The position numbers and the translations under genes are program-made. 64,000 nt of DNA from NCBI GenBank assembly GCA_963971405.1, contig OZ020492.1, positions 22,164,204-22,228,203 of the forward strand. The letters run 5' to 3'. The stretch comes from Psococerastis gibbosa (lineage: Eukaryota; Arthropoda; Insecta; Psocodea; Psocidae). Position 1 is the stretch's first letter, and every line of letters begins with the position of its first letter. Below are positions 20,490 through 32,272 of this stretch, one piece after another. The notes under the pieces are model-generated. The model ran no database searches, was not told where the DNA came from, and worked only from the letters and a program-made list of their open reading frames with translations.

Positions 20490-23400
20490 TTTTCATTCGG
20501 AGCTCCGGGCGGGGACTGCTCGAGATGTTATTCGTCGACCAAAGGAGAATAAAGGAACAAACAAGACAACGACTAAGAAGAAAGAAGAAATGATGATGAC
20601 GACGATGAAGAAAAAGAAGAAGAACGACGCTTCTTCGAGATATGCGACATGGAATGTGAAAACATTACTACAAAATTTTAAAATACATAACTTGATCAAG
20701 GAAATGAAAGACATGAAACTCAATGCCCTTGGAATATCAGAAATGCGATGGCCTAACTGTGGAGATTTCTGGAAAAATGACTACCGAATAATCCATAAAG
20801 GAACAATTGAAAACAAGCCAGGCCAAGGGGGGGTTGGGATCGCTCTGTGTAAAGAATGGGGCAAACGTGTGAAGGGATACGTGCAATATGACGGAAGAAC
20901 AATACAAGTCAAAATTGAGACTAAACCTGTTGATACTGTGATAATCCAGGTATATATGCCTACAAGCCAATACCCCGATGAAGTCATTGATAACGTTTAT
21001 GAAAATTTAGACACACTAATTAATAAGACTAAAGCACATGAGAATGTCATAGTAATGGGAGACTGGAATGCTGTCTCAGGAGAAGGCAGTGATGGAAACT
21101 ATATTGGTGCCTTTGGCCTCGGCAGAAGAAACCCGAGAGGTGACAAGCTAGCCGAGTTCTGTGCCAGACACGATTTTGTAGCTGCAAACACACTCTTTGA
21201 ACACCACCCGAGAAGGAGATACACGTGGATGTCTCCTGGGAACAGAACAAGGCTGCAACTTGACTACATACTAATTAAAAACAGATTTAAAAATCAACTG
21301 AAAAATTGTAGGGCTTACGCCAGCCCGGACATAGATAGTGACCATAATATGGTCATGGCAAAGAGCATACTTAAACTAAAGAAATTGGCGAAAAGAAAAG
21401 GAATTAAACTGAACCCAGAAAAACTCAGAGACCAAGATGTAAGGGCTGAATACCAAAGGAAGAGTGATGAGAACATAGGGTACCTTGATGAAAACAATGA
21501 TCTTAATTAAGAAATGGACTAAGATATGAGAAGGAATAAAACAAACAGCTGAAGAAGTGCTTGGTAGAAGAGTAGTTGCTGCTAGAAGGGACTGGATAAA
21601 CGATGATATATTACAGCTCATACAGGAAAGAAAAACATCCAAAAAGAATGAAGATGATGTACTCAACAGAGAACTTCGCAACAAAATTAACAGGCAATCG
21701 AGAATTGCTAAAGAAAACTATTATCAAGATAACTGTAACGATATAGACCAATGTGGAACCACGGAAAAGGGATTTGCCCTAGTGAAAGAGTTCATGAATT
21801 AAATAAAGGGAAAGGTGGGGCCATACAGGCGTCAAATGGAAATATGCTCTTCGAAGATGACCTGATTAGCAAGAGATGGAAGGAGTACATAGAAAGTTTA
21901 TACTGTGGAAATGAACTCTACGAAGAACATGAAATAATAGAAGATCTCGACGACACTATTGATAGAGAAGGGGAAATAGGAAACAGCATCTTAAGGGAAG
22001 AGTTTAACAAAGCAGTTAAAAGACTAAAAGACAGAAGAGCTTTTAAAGAACTCAGGGGAAGGTACGAAAACAGCGCTTTTCAAAATCATTTATGATGTAT
22101 ACGAGTCAGGGCAAGTGCCCGTAGATTTTAAGAAATACCTTATAGTGACCCTGCCAAAGAAAGACGGTGCAGTAAAATGCGAACAACATCGCACTCCAAG
22201 CCTTATGTCACACGCGTCAAAAATTCTCACAAATATCATGCTGAATAGAATCGAACCTGTTATAGATAGAGCTCTAACGCACGACCAATGTGGCTTTAGG
22301 AGAGGCATGGGGACAAGAGAAGCCATTCTAGCCCTGCGCTTAATACTTGAAAAAAGACTGAAAAAGGGAAAAGACACATATATTGCGTATGTAGATCTTG
22401 AAAAAGCTTTTGACAAAGTGTCCTGGAAAAAGTTATTTGAGATCCTTAGAAAAGCCGGAATAAAGCACAAGGACAGAAGAATAATCTGGGCTCTATACAA
22501 AGAAGAAGTGGCCGTAATCCGATGTGGAAACTCAGAAGAACAAGCTGTAATAAAAGCGGTCTCTCACCAGTACTGTTCAACCTCTACATTCAGTATGCAA
22601 TAGAGGAAATGAGAGAAGAGCTGGAAGGCACAAGAGGTATAAATATGCTTGGCGTAAAAATAGACATGGTCAGATATGCGGACGATATTGCTTTGCTGGC
22701 GGAAAGTGAGGAAGAGCTTAGAGAGGCTATAAACGCCATGGAGAACGTTCTTCTAACATACAACATGAAGATAAATAAATCCAAAACCAAAGTGATGGTA
22801 TTAAGCACTGACGAGACAAAGAGCACAAACATACAACTGAATGGCACTCCACTCAGCAATATTAAAGCCTTCACATACCTAGGTAGCAAAATTACCTCTG
22901 ACGGCAGGTCAATCCAAGAGATTGAGTATAGATTGCACCAGGCAAGAGTCGCTTTCAATAAAAAGTCGAAAATTTTTCAGTCTAACAATATAAATATCAG
23001 ACTCAGGACAAGAATGCTTAAGTCTCTTGTGTGGAGCATTCTACTATACGGATGTGAAACATGGTGCACAAGCGAAAAATATGTCAAGAAAATAGAAGCA
23101 TTCGAAATGCGGTGTTATCGCCGCATTTTGAGAATACCTTGGCAAGACCATGTAACTAATGAGGAAGTCCAAACCCAAATAAATGAAAAAAGGACCCTTA
23201 TTGCATCCATATCCGCTAGGAGGGCACGCTGGCTCGGACACCTGCTTCGGCATGATAACATAGTCAGCTGCGTCATTGAGGGGACCATGGAAGGCGTAAA
23301 TCGACGGGGACGGCCGCGAGACGAATATCTCCAACAAGTTAAACATGATTTGGGGATAACGTCCTATGTGGAGCTGAAGAGGGCATGTCAAAATCGCGGA

Positions 23401-23540
23401 GATTGGAGACATCGCTGCAATATGTTGCTGCCAACCAGCCATCATCCGGCTGTAACTTAAAGAGAGAGAAGTTTTGGAACCCTTAATCCCTTTGAGGCTT
23501 AAAATTCCCATAAGTTAAACATGAGATTATTTAATGCAAT
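20490..23540 (+). mobile_element. RTE-type LINE, decayed; ends approximate
   Basis: A single-ORF-type non-LTR element encoding endonuclease and RT, with a short leader after the right terminal inverted repeat of the preceding element. The 3' end is unclear: it runs into a fragment of the 17014-17223 MITE family and an (ATA)n tract at about 23612-23640. A small piece at about 23648-23695 (TGACCGGTAACCCCGGAC) resembles another LINE 3' end. Confidence 0.7.
20590..23460 (+). pseudogene. RTE-type endonuclease/reverse transcriptase, frameshifted
   Basis: The first frame (20590-21510) is an APE-type endonuclease with TWNVKTL, GISEMRW, MGDWNAVSG and DSDHNMVMA. Later pieces in changing frames cover the linker (21557-22095) and RT (22115-22603, then 22522-23460), with AYVDLEKAFDKV (motif A), GLSPVLFNLYI (motif B) and RYADDIALL (catalytic YADD). 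The C-terminal part has LYGCETW, FEMRCYRRILRI and RRGRPRDEY, typical of the RTE-like group often annotated as craniofacial development protein 2-like. At least four frame disruptions are present, including one around 22560 where part of motif B is lost, so it is not functional. The ATG at 20590 starts in a Lys-rich tract and may not be the original start. Confidence 0.85.
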
Positions 23541-23640
23541 AGATGCTTATATTTCGTTAGTGCTCTAAATGCGTTTATGCATCGGCTGTTACTCTATTCG
23601 TTTTGGTTTTTTATAATAATAATAATAATAATAATAATAA

Positions 23641-24071
23641 TCACTTCACTCACTTTTTTCCTTGACCGGTAACCCCGGACAAGGTGCATATATTGAGAAC
23701 AACAATAATAATAATAATACTAATAATAATAACAATTCGTGTATTTCTAACATGATTGACATAACAAATTATTTTGTAGGCCCCCTTAACCTGATGGTGT
23801 GCGGAGTACCTACCAACTCAAGTTGACAAAATTAATTAATGAAGTAATACATACAATAATACAACAATGCATTTTTTTTTTTTTTTTTATACATCGCCAG
23901 ACCCGTGTGGGTAAACGCGCTTTCTGGTTTGTAGTTAGTTTGCCGGTGTTGTTGTCTGTATTGTGTCTGTATGCATATTTATGCCCTATAGTTATTATAT
24001 ATAAACTGCAAAGTAGGCAGCATTAAACTGGCAGCAGTGCCTCTGCTATACTCCAATGTGGCCCTTATATA
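23641..24071. other. No gene; microsatellites
   Basis: Contains AAT microsatellite near 23703-23740 and a T-run near 23871. It probably includes the 3' UTR of the LINE fragment to the right. No coding signal. Confidence 0.5.
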
Positions 24072-24916
24072 CTACAATAATGACTCACAGTAGTCAGTAA
24101 TATGTTTTCTATTTAAAGCCCTTGCACCCCCGGTAGTTCTTTGAAATGTGACCTTTGCTTGGTACCAAAAGCTCCGTCTAGATGTAGTTCTTATGTAGCT
24201 GGGGAGACTGACAAGCCCGAGCGCAACGTTTCTAGTATTACGGGTAGCGGTTTTTATTAGGGAAGACTCTAAATATTTTTTGACACAAAGTAAAATTATT
24301 TTTTTATGTAGGGAGTGAAGTGGCAATAACTTCATTGCTTTGAAAAGAAAGGCGGTACGGGTCAATCTCGACTTCTTACATATCAAACGAATAGCCATTC
24401 TTTGTGATGTAATTAGTTTTGTAAATGAGTGGGTGCAGCACCACCATAAAACAATAGGCCATATTCAAGTCGAGACAGAAAAAATGCATTGTAAATAGTA
24501 ATCATGGCGGCAATTGGCATGAATTTTGTTATGTTATAAAGCAATAGGTTTATTGATCGTAATTGGCTCTGTAATTTAGCGATATATGGGCTCCATGACA
24601 TATGTTTATCTATGATCAATCCTAAGTATGTTACACAGTTCACTTTAGGAATGCATATGGAATTTTCGCAATTAGTATTGTAAGTAATATCGCTACATGA
24701 TGGGCAGTGAGGTTCTATTATTCCTAGACTATCGCCGCAAATTGATTCAGAGGTATTTCGATTATATGTGTATTCAATTATTTCAGTTTTTTGTAAAAAA
24801 AAAAAAAAAAAAAAAAAGCTTGTACGTAAGATTCTTATTAGTTCGCTCTTGAAAATGAACCTGTTTTGAAGTAGTAGTAGTGTGTAAAGAAATAGCACGA
24901 ATTCTAATAAAAACAT
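24072..24916 (-). pseudogene. 5'-truncated LINE RT fragment
   Basis: The - strand carries the C-terminal part of a CR1/Jockey-like ORF2: VTYLGLIIDKHMSWSPYI, a tail of the LEYGLLFYGG type and a downstream region with ARALNRKHI. Two frames (24413-24916 and 24072-24398) are separated by a frameshift near 24400. The first portion also contains a run of A/T at about 24796-24818 that encodes polyphenylalanine, a likely microsatellite expansion. The catalytic YADD block is missing, so this copy is truncated. Confidence 0.8.
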
Positions 24917-25030
24917 CCACTTCCAGTATCAAGTCGTCCACTTCTCAAATATGTACAGTACATACATATTACAATAACGTTTAACAAGTTATTTCGCATA
25001 CAGTAACTTTTATCTTTGTTGCATTTTCAG

Positions 25031-25308
25031 TTGGAAGAATGTGTAGAAAATCTACAGTTTGTTAAATTGATGGGAGGCAGACTCGTCATAAAACCCACTG
25101 CGACGCCAACAAAATTTATTTGTCAAGGAAGAAATAGCTCAGAAGGAATTAGGCCCTATATAAAAAAAGAGGCTGGAATTGGTGGCGCAAGCAGTAGCGG
25201 CTGTATCTGTGGACGCAGTATATGTCGTGCCGATGACAAAACGGTTAATTTTGTGCCTGTAGACTTACAAGTCTCCGAATGCCAAGCGGAATATAAGTGT
25301 TTTTTTTT
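25031..25308 (+). CDS. Candidate internal exon, product unknown
   Basis: An open frame follows a good acceptor (TTTGTTGCATTTTCAG, ending at 25030) and runs to about 25308, where ATAAGTGTTTT offers a weak donor. The peptide includes LQFVKLMGGRLVIKP and a Cys-containing GCICGRSICRADD stretch. I do not recognise it. It lies between a LINE fragment and a SWIM-type gene on the opposite strand. It could be an exon of a transposon-encoded protein or a chance frame. Confidence 0.3.
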
Positions 25309-25953
25309 TCCTTTTACATAATAATATACAATATACTAAACAGTATAGCCATGTCCCGATTTACGTTTTTATTACTTGAAGGCAAAGTGTAATGTGTGGT
25401 GGTTTGAATTTTTTATCCTACTGGTATATTAGTACATTCTTTCTCTACTTAATTCAGTAAAAACCCAGGAGAGTGATTGACAGAAACATTGGAAGATAGA
25501 CATGTACTGAAATTCGGCTCACAGCTTCAACCGAACACGTACCTTTTCTTCAGCTGATGCTTTATAGAGATTGTGGAGCTATTATCATTACTATTACATA
25601 CTGACTAATTTCCATATAGTTTTGGAGTAAGACTTCAAATACTGGTTAATACATACTAGGCTATGCTAGGCGAGAAGCTCCCAGCTTCCGACAGATATAC
25701 CGGGTGTTTCACACCACCTTTTACTTCAATTAATATGCGAATGGGGCACGAGAGCATCCGGAGCTGTTTAGATTTAGATTTCAGGCCATTTTCGCGAGGA
25801 AATTCGGCAACTCTGGTGTGGTTGTCTGCCTCCCCTTTTTGTATGGGATTTCTTGTAGTTGGTAACGGCGTAATCACATCGCCGGAGCCAGGCTTTTCAA
25901 TGGACTCAAGCGGGCTAGTCAAGCATTACAATGGTCATACATTATTTACCTAC

Positions 25954-27832
25954 CTCAACTCATGCCATAGATGGTTCTTAGCCTGGCCTCTGGTTGCAAC
26001 TTCGGCATCAGCGCATGTCTGTGGAGTGACAAATTTGGCCACAAGGGCCTCAAAAGGTTCACCACCATGAAATAAGTAATGCATGCTGAGCTTCTCCAAT
26101 GCTGGCGGTCCCAGGTGATTCATGTGGAAGAGACTAGATGCGTATGTCCCAGTCGATAGGATGTCTGCTATGAAAGTTGGATCATCTGGCAGTGTTGTGG
26201 GCTCTTCGCCAAAGTGACTTAAGGTAACATTAGTGCCACCTCTCCCAACACTTGCCAGCGCCGATTTCTTCCAGTAACACACGGTGGATGTCGGTGAAGG
26301 CTCCTCGGTCCGCCTTTGAAGCCAAAATAGGAACGCCAAGGCATGTCTGCATCCCCCTAAAAATTGCAAAAATCATCACAATTTTGTAAATTTTTCTGAA
26401 AGGCCGTAGTTTGACCTACGATAATGGTAGCCTACTGAACACTTCTAACGACAAATCAACGATTGGACGATGGCATCCAGTCAAAGTGAAAATAACGTGA
26501 TACTTAAGTTAAGAATGTCATAGTGGTTCCAAATTTGGAACAAAATAGTATTTTTTGTGTTGATGTTGTGAAAAGGAAAATAATGAAGTATGTTTTATTT
26601 TTAATTGCGTACATAGTGTGTAGTTACAACAGCATAGAGGAAAAGCGGGGTCTGCGCTTGCATGGAATCTCCCTACACCTGATCAACCAAATTATTTTTT
26701 TTGGTATTTGTCTTCCTTTCAGTCGTATAGCCTATTAGGATAATGAGTACCCCTACTAATAAGCATATATCTGCCAACTGATTGTCACACATTAGACGCC
26801 TTTTAGGTCACAGTTACATACATTAAGACCAGACTTATTGACGCCTCACTGTATAATTTGGATCAGTACGGTTCTACGAGCTGGACTATTTAAGTGCCTC
26901 CTCCTTTTTTCGTGCAAAACCCTCTTGCACGGTTATTTACATTTGACACGGTCGATCCGGCTGTGGCTGGTCACGTTGTATTGTATTGTAAAATAAATGT
27001 TCCAGCCGTTTCTGATTGAGAACATGAAGTCTAACACGCACGATTACCTTTAGATGCTTGGCAGTCCAAGTACTGAGCCTCCTAAATTTTTGAATCACCT
27101 TCATCAATAAGAACTTCCACTTTATACTGAGCCGCGTTGACTTTGTGCTCAGGACACACTTTAGCCTTCACATTACACTTGCCATCTACACGGCAAACCG
27201 CCACATAGCCAATGGCCTTGTCGCCATAAGTCGTTCTTCCTGATCTGCAAAATGAAATTGTAATAGGTTACGACTACAGTTAGGTAGGTCAATAGTTGGG
27301 TCTACCTTGCGATAGCAGATAGTACACGAGAACAAAGTAAGGGCAAGAAATATTGGCAGCCTACAATGCCTAGACGCCAGACTAAAACATTATCCCGTTG
27401 TTAACTGTGCAATAATTATAGGCTAACAAATCTCTATACACACATAAATCAGTAAATAAATGCAAATAGCAAATAAACTAGGTTTATTAAATGTAAAAGC
27501 TACTACTGTATTATTACCTTTTACAGGCCTCACAGAAAATGACTATAGTAATACCCAACACATTACACAAGCGATTCCTAGCCATTTTTAACATACGTCC
27601 CATGTCATGGGGACAACTGTGCAAGTTTTTCCAGATAAAAAGGTTTTATTACTAGGCCTAAGAAGAGTAGACTAGTTCATTGAATTAACGAAGATACTAA
27701 CCTAGTAACCTAGACCCTTTAACTCCTCTGGTCTCAGGAACTGAGTACAGTTTTCCCGCACAAATAGTTGAAAACCATGTCGGCATCTACATGGGGCACA
27801 TTTCCTGAATCCCCCTGAACAAACTTATCCAT
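25954..27832 (-). pseudogene. SWIM-type gene fragment (arthropod transposon-associated family)
   Basis: Three - strand exons are supported: 27832-27710 (MDKFVQGDSGNVP; a frame change is needed before PETRGVKGS), 27244-27099 (RTTYGDKAIGYVAV and VKAKVCPEHKV) and 26356-25954 (GGCRHALAFLFWLQRR and VCYWKKSALASVG). Splice sites are TTTTGCAG and TTTTTAG acceptors and GTGATT and GTAGGT donors, and the phases match. The family, common in arthropod genomes, has a SWIM-like zinc-binding segment and usually continues into a YqaJ-type nuclease. Here the CxC half of the SWIM motif was not found, perhaps on a missing exon, and no YqaJ exon follows. It is probably a decayed copy. Repeats fill the intron at 26410-26700. 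Confidence 0.6.
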
Positions 27833-27959
27833 AGATAAATGCGTAATAAAAGGAAATTAAAGTTAAAAGTAAAAATAACAACGCGTTTACGGCTTTTCTC
27901 TATAGTATATAACAAGGCTTTGTTTACGTTTACACTTTACTAGGGCTCTATATTAGACA

Positions 27960-28218
27960 GGTATTGTCATCCGCCATGTTGTATCCATTATAAGTCTTGT
28001 GTATAAGCCAAGCATTGGATGTTTCCCTATTTATTTTTTGAAATTTATCGATGTTTATTTATTTTTATTTAAAAAACGTGCTACCAAGTAGGGAAGTGTA
28101 TAATAAAAAATTACTAAAACGTGTATTAGGTTTTTTCAATTTTATTCAATTTTTTACTTTTCTTACAATACTTACCATATAGGAAATAAAGGATACAACA
28201 TGGCGGATGACAATACCC
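27960..28218. repeat. MITE, 259 bp, 27-bp TIRs
   Basis: GGTATTGTCATCCGCCATGT at 27960 onward recurs inverted, ending at 28218 (ACATGGCGGATGACAATACC). The inverted repeats are 27 bp and essentially perfect. No coding capacity. The target duplication is unclear. Confidence 0.7.
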
Positions 28219-28239
28219 AAGGCGCATTTTGTTACACGA

Positions 28240-29790
28240 ATATTCAAACTATTTAGTCCAATCTAACCATGTTCGTCTATTTAATTGCATTGGGACTAAA
28301 TTTGAAGTGTTCAACTTGCTAAATTTAGGCTCCTACCTATACCAGGAGTATATCCTATATCCAGCCCATTGGGGGGGGGGGGGGGGTAATTTGGCTCACA
28401 ATATAACAAACATATGTAGTATCCTTTACATTATAACGTAATAAGTTAGGCAACTTACATCAGGCTATCTTATAAGATTTTGGGGGCAGCTCCCCCCTGT
28501 CTGACAGGGGGGCGGATATCCCCCCTCCAACAAAAAAAAATCAGTGAATCTATTTCATAAGGTAATTTTTATAACGCTCTGATTTAATCGATACTACATA
28601 GATTTTTCCTATTTTGACCCACAGCTCCCCCCCCCCCCCATGATGAGCTGGATCCGTCCCTGATCCACCCACACCGGCATTCGAATTTTTAAATCTGATA
28701 GCCTACTTATTATGCTTACACGATGTGAATATTCTGTGTGCTACCATCAATGAAAAAATATTGCAGTGTTGATTTAGGGATGTCAATATCAATAAGCCTA
28801 ATAATTTCTAAACATTTTGCAGTACGTGTGATTTGCAAGAAAGCCACGAAATTCGCCCAAATGGGAAATAAAAACACTTTTTTCCTCTGTAAATTTGCCT
28901 TATAGTGTTTCGCTATTTTTATTCACTATCAAAACTTAGGTTCTGCAGGACTAGGCCTGCTTAGGCTGCTGGAATTTTCAGCTTCCTAAAATAATTTTAA
29001 ACTTGACGAACTTAAAATGCCTTGAGGTTGAAACAATAATAATAATAATAATAATAATAATTAGTATTAAAATTATACATACACAATCAAGGCCGTAGCC
29101 AGGATTTTTTTTTTGGGGGGGGGGGGTAAAAATTTCATTGGGTATTACATAGTGGTTTTTATGTTTCCTCTCAAAATCCGATTCTATCTAGTGTCAAGCC
29201 ATTTCATTTCGGGGCAGTAACAACGGTTTCAGAAAACGTTTTCGGGGGGGGGGGCAAAAAATATCGCGTTTCCCTTACTTGAGTAGTAATTTCTCTTAAT
29301 TTCCTTCAAAAGTCCATTATAACTAGAATAATGCTATTTCTTTCGGGAGGGGGGGGGGGAGCGACCGCCCCCTCCGCCCCCAAGGATCCCCCCTTGGCTA
29401 CGGCCTTGAGGACAATTGAAAGTGTGCGATTTGTTAACATAATGATTAATAAAACTGAAATAAACCCATAAATGTTCCCTCAACTAATGACCAAACCATG
29501 GGAACACTTACTAGTGAAAAGTAATATTTTCCCCCGTCTCTCGACATTTCTTGAACCTATTAGTGCATTTATAAGCAGAGCAAGATATGACCATTATGTC
29601 AAACCAAAGAAAAACTCAATAAATGGGTAAATAGATTTAATAACAGGCAATGAAATACGTCTAAATCGCATTGAACGCAATGGAGTCAACCACTTCTTGC
29701 CATAATACCCCTTTTGTCACGTGACCAAAAGTGAAGACATTTGTTCAGCGTGGGCTAGGTGCCGTGGTAGCTATCCATGTATATCAATGA
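28240..29790 (-). repeat. Dispersed repeat family B, copy 2, with THAP exon
   Basis: Inverted relative to copy 1 at 15400-16660 and matching most of it. It includes a THAP first exon on the - strand at 29594-29512 (MVISCSAYKCTN, then a donor GTAAGTG), a complete MITE at 29088-29408 and an AAT microsatellite at about 29034-29060. G or C runs lie at about 28371, 28625, 29115, 29246 and 29350. Family B seems to be the 5' part of a THAP-bearing transposon. Confidence 0.7.
29088..29408. repeat. MITE family F, 321 bp
   Basis: Both ends read CAAGGCCGTAGCCA going inward. Rich in G runs on one side and C/G on the other. Related copies or fragments lie at 15778, 43602 and 61757-61942. Non-coding. Confidence 0.7.
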
Positions 29791-30491
29791 TTTGAACACA
29801 AATCCGTATTAGAAGTTGGACCATTCAGGGAACAGGAGGAAAAGAAGCAAAAAAATGCAACAAAATGAGCGTATTGTGATATTCAAATATTATTTTGTGA
29901 GCAGTAGACATGAATTCAAATTATAGGCGCCAATCCAAAATTTGAAGAAAATAAATGATATCAACATCACCCATTATAAAAAATAACTTAAAACAACTAA
30001 CTAAAAAAAAATAAAGAACCAGTAGAAATTGGGCTGACGGGCCGTGGTTGATGTGAAAGTTGATTATGGAAGTTGACTTTCATATCGACTATGGACCATC
30101 AGCCCATTTTCTACTGATTCTTCATATGACTCTGGCCGCGAAAGCCTTTGCAGCTACATTTTAAAAAATAAACCCTATAAAAAGTCACACCAACAGCATA
30201 ATATTAACCATTAACACGATAGTCATCACAAATCCAAGATGTCAGCCTAGCGTAAACAAATTTTTGTAAGCCAAAATCGTGGCAAAACTAAAAAAAACTT
30301 ATCAGAAAAAAAATGAATATCTGATCTACCTCGCGACCAAGATTAAATATTATTGAATACATAATACTAATCCTGTTCTCTAATCCGGGTTATGAATCGA
30401 ACATTTAATACGCTCCGCCCCCTTTGGTAACAAAATGCACCAAATCCAGTAATCCAAATTCGAATTTGTGTAACAAAATACGCCTTATATA
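29791..30491. other. Non-coding; contains a long hairpin
   Basis: No gene supported apart from the hairpin at 30014-30122 listed separately. Confidence 0.5.
30014..30122. repeat. Long imperfect hairpin, 109 bp
   Basis: The two 47-bp halves are inverted copies (AAGAACCAGTAGAAATTGGG at the left, the reverse complement with a few differences at the right) around a short loop near 30062-30074. This is the size and shape of a small foldback MITE and also of a microRNA-like precursor; neither can be confirmed from sequence alone. Confidence 0.6.
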
Positions 30492-31118
30492 TTTATATAC
30501 TGGAACTACACCAGGAGCGCTAGGGCTGTCGGCAACGGACAAAACCTGATATCTTGGTTATTATGGCAGAAGCGTTCCATACCATATACACTTACGTGTA
30601 AATTTGATGTATTTCAATAATTATTTTAATACGATTAATTGACATTTTTTCCTTGTGTAACATTTATTTATTTATTATAGAACATTATTCTATGGTCACA
30701 CAGGCATTTATGAAGATTTATTAATATTTAGCTAGGAATATGTTACTAAGAAATATTGTGTCAAGCAGCAATTTAACAAAAGATAGTTAAACTATTTAGT
30801 CCAATCTTACCATGTTTGTCTATTCAATTGCATTGAGACTAAATTTACAATACAATAAGAATAAGTAGTCACTCTGGCTAGACCCCATGGACGGATACAG
30901 GGAGGCTACCCCCCTGGATCCCCCCAGGGACAGAGACAAGGGGGCGGGTATCCCCCCCACTCCCTCCCTGTTTTATAAGTTAATTTTTATAACGCTCTGA
31001 TTGAATCGATGCTACATAGGTTTTTCATATTTTGACTCACAGCTACCCCCCCCCCCCCCAATGGGCTGGATCCGTCTCTGATCCACCCACACCTGCATTC
31101 GAATTTTTAAATCTCATA
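30492..31118 (-). repeat. Duplicated segment, copy 1 (family B related)
   Basis: Almost identical to 32273-32930: shared blocks include CACCAGGAGCGCTAGGGC, GGAATATGTTACTAAG and GCATTCGAATTTTTAAATC. The right part belongs to family B. Only a few substitutions and indels (mainly in poly-C runs) separate the two copies, so the duplication is recent. A third, shorter stretch is at 28237-28330. Confidence 0.8.
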
Positions 31119-31125
31119 AATATTA

Positions 31126-32088
31126 CTAACGTTGAGATTGACCGAATTGCACTGACTCTGACTGCAGACCATCTATTTGTGTTTATAAAGGCCCGTAGAA
31201 AAATCTGGAAGGAACTGGAAATTGCTGGAAATATCATTTCTTCGCTAGAACAGGATGGAGACTTCCATGTCCATAAGCTAAGTACAGAGGACTGTTCTAG
31301 AGGGGTCGCGAGTGGTGGAGTCCGATGTGCAGATACCTGAGCTGCCCCTTATGAACGGGGGTTGTGTGTCCTTGGTTGGCGCGTGCATTGTGTGTATACG
31401 GCACACAGCTCCCCCCTAAGGGAAGGCGAAGCGAACGGTAGGACGCAGAGGTCGGCCAAATCTGGAGGTAGGTTGAGCAGGCTGCTTCGTTGGTGTGATA
31501 GCAGCAGGTGAAGGTGCTTGAGCTGTTGTTGTCACGCCAAAAACTCGGAATTCGGGCGCTGAGGGAAATTCCCGACAGGCAAGGTGTGATTGCAGTATTA
31601 TCGTCCATAATGTTGATATTGACGCGCACGGTATGTTCGTTTAACGGGGTCACCAATTATGTAGCGGATGGGTTGCACTACAATAACAATGTTCTGAAGC
31701 ACAGGACGATAAACAACACGCGAAATAATAATATCGAGAAGAGAATGTATTTATCCAACACAACACAACAAAATCGATTGAATATACAAAATAGATTACT
31801 ACGAGAAACTAACGTTGAGATTGACCGAATTGCACTGACTCTGACTGCAGACCATCTATTTGTGTTTATAAAGGCCCGTAGAAAAATCTGGAAGGAGCTG
31901 GAAGTTGCTGGAAATATCATTTCTTCGCTAAAACAGGATGGAGACTTCCATGTCCATAAGCTAAGTACAGAGGACTGTTCTAGAGGGGTCGCGAGTGGTG
32001 GAGTCCGATGTGCAGATACCTGCGCTGCCCCTTATGAACGGGGGTTGTGTGTCCTTGGTTGGCGCGTGCATTGTCTGCATACGGCACA
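31126..32088 (-). mobile_element. Internally deleted Ty3/Gypsy-type LTR element
   Basis: 31126-31402 and 31812-32088 are near-identical direct repeats (GACTCTGACTGCAGACC, CTAAGTACAGAGGACTG) and represent LTRs; the right one extends left to TGTAGCGG at 31660, and the left one is truncated. On the - strand the right LTR is followed by TGGTGACCCCG (31645-31655), a primer binding site, and the left one is preceded by a purine tract (AGGGGGG, about 31406-31420). The roughly 250-bp interior begins with a gag-like start (SARIPSFWRD) and passes in another frame to a pol-like C-terminus (SRFGRPLRPTVRFAFP). The whole middle of gag-pol is deleted. It is inserted into family B at ACTCAATAAATGGG. It resembles a non-autonomous TRIM-like derivative. 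Confidence 0.7.
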
Positions 32089-32272
32089 AACTCAATAAAT
32101 GGGTAAATAGTTTAAATAACAGGCAATGAAATACGTCTAAATCGCATTGAACGCAATGGAGTCAACCACTTCTTGCCATAATTACCCTTTTTGTCACGTG
32201 ACCAAAAGTGAAGACATTTGTTCAGCATGGGCTAGGTGCCGTGGTAGCAATCCATGTACATCACTGAACTAT

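Noticed and set aside
25663..26070. A 135-codon + strand frame as a gene
   Set aside because: It is antisense to the SWIM-type exon 26356-25954, whose splice signals and motifs support the - strand.
31508..32098. A 196-codon + strand frame as a gene
   Set aside because: It runs through the interior and LTR of the deleted LTR element; coding signals are on the - strand.
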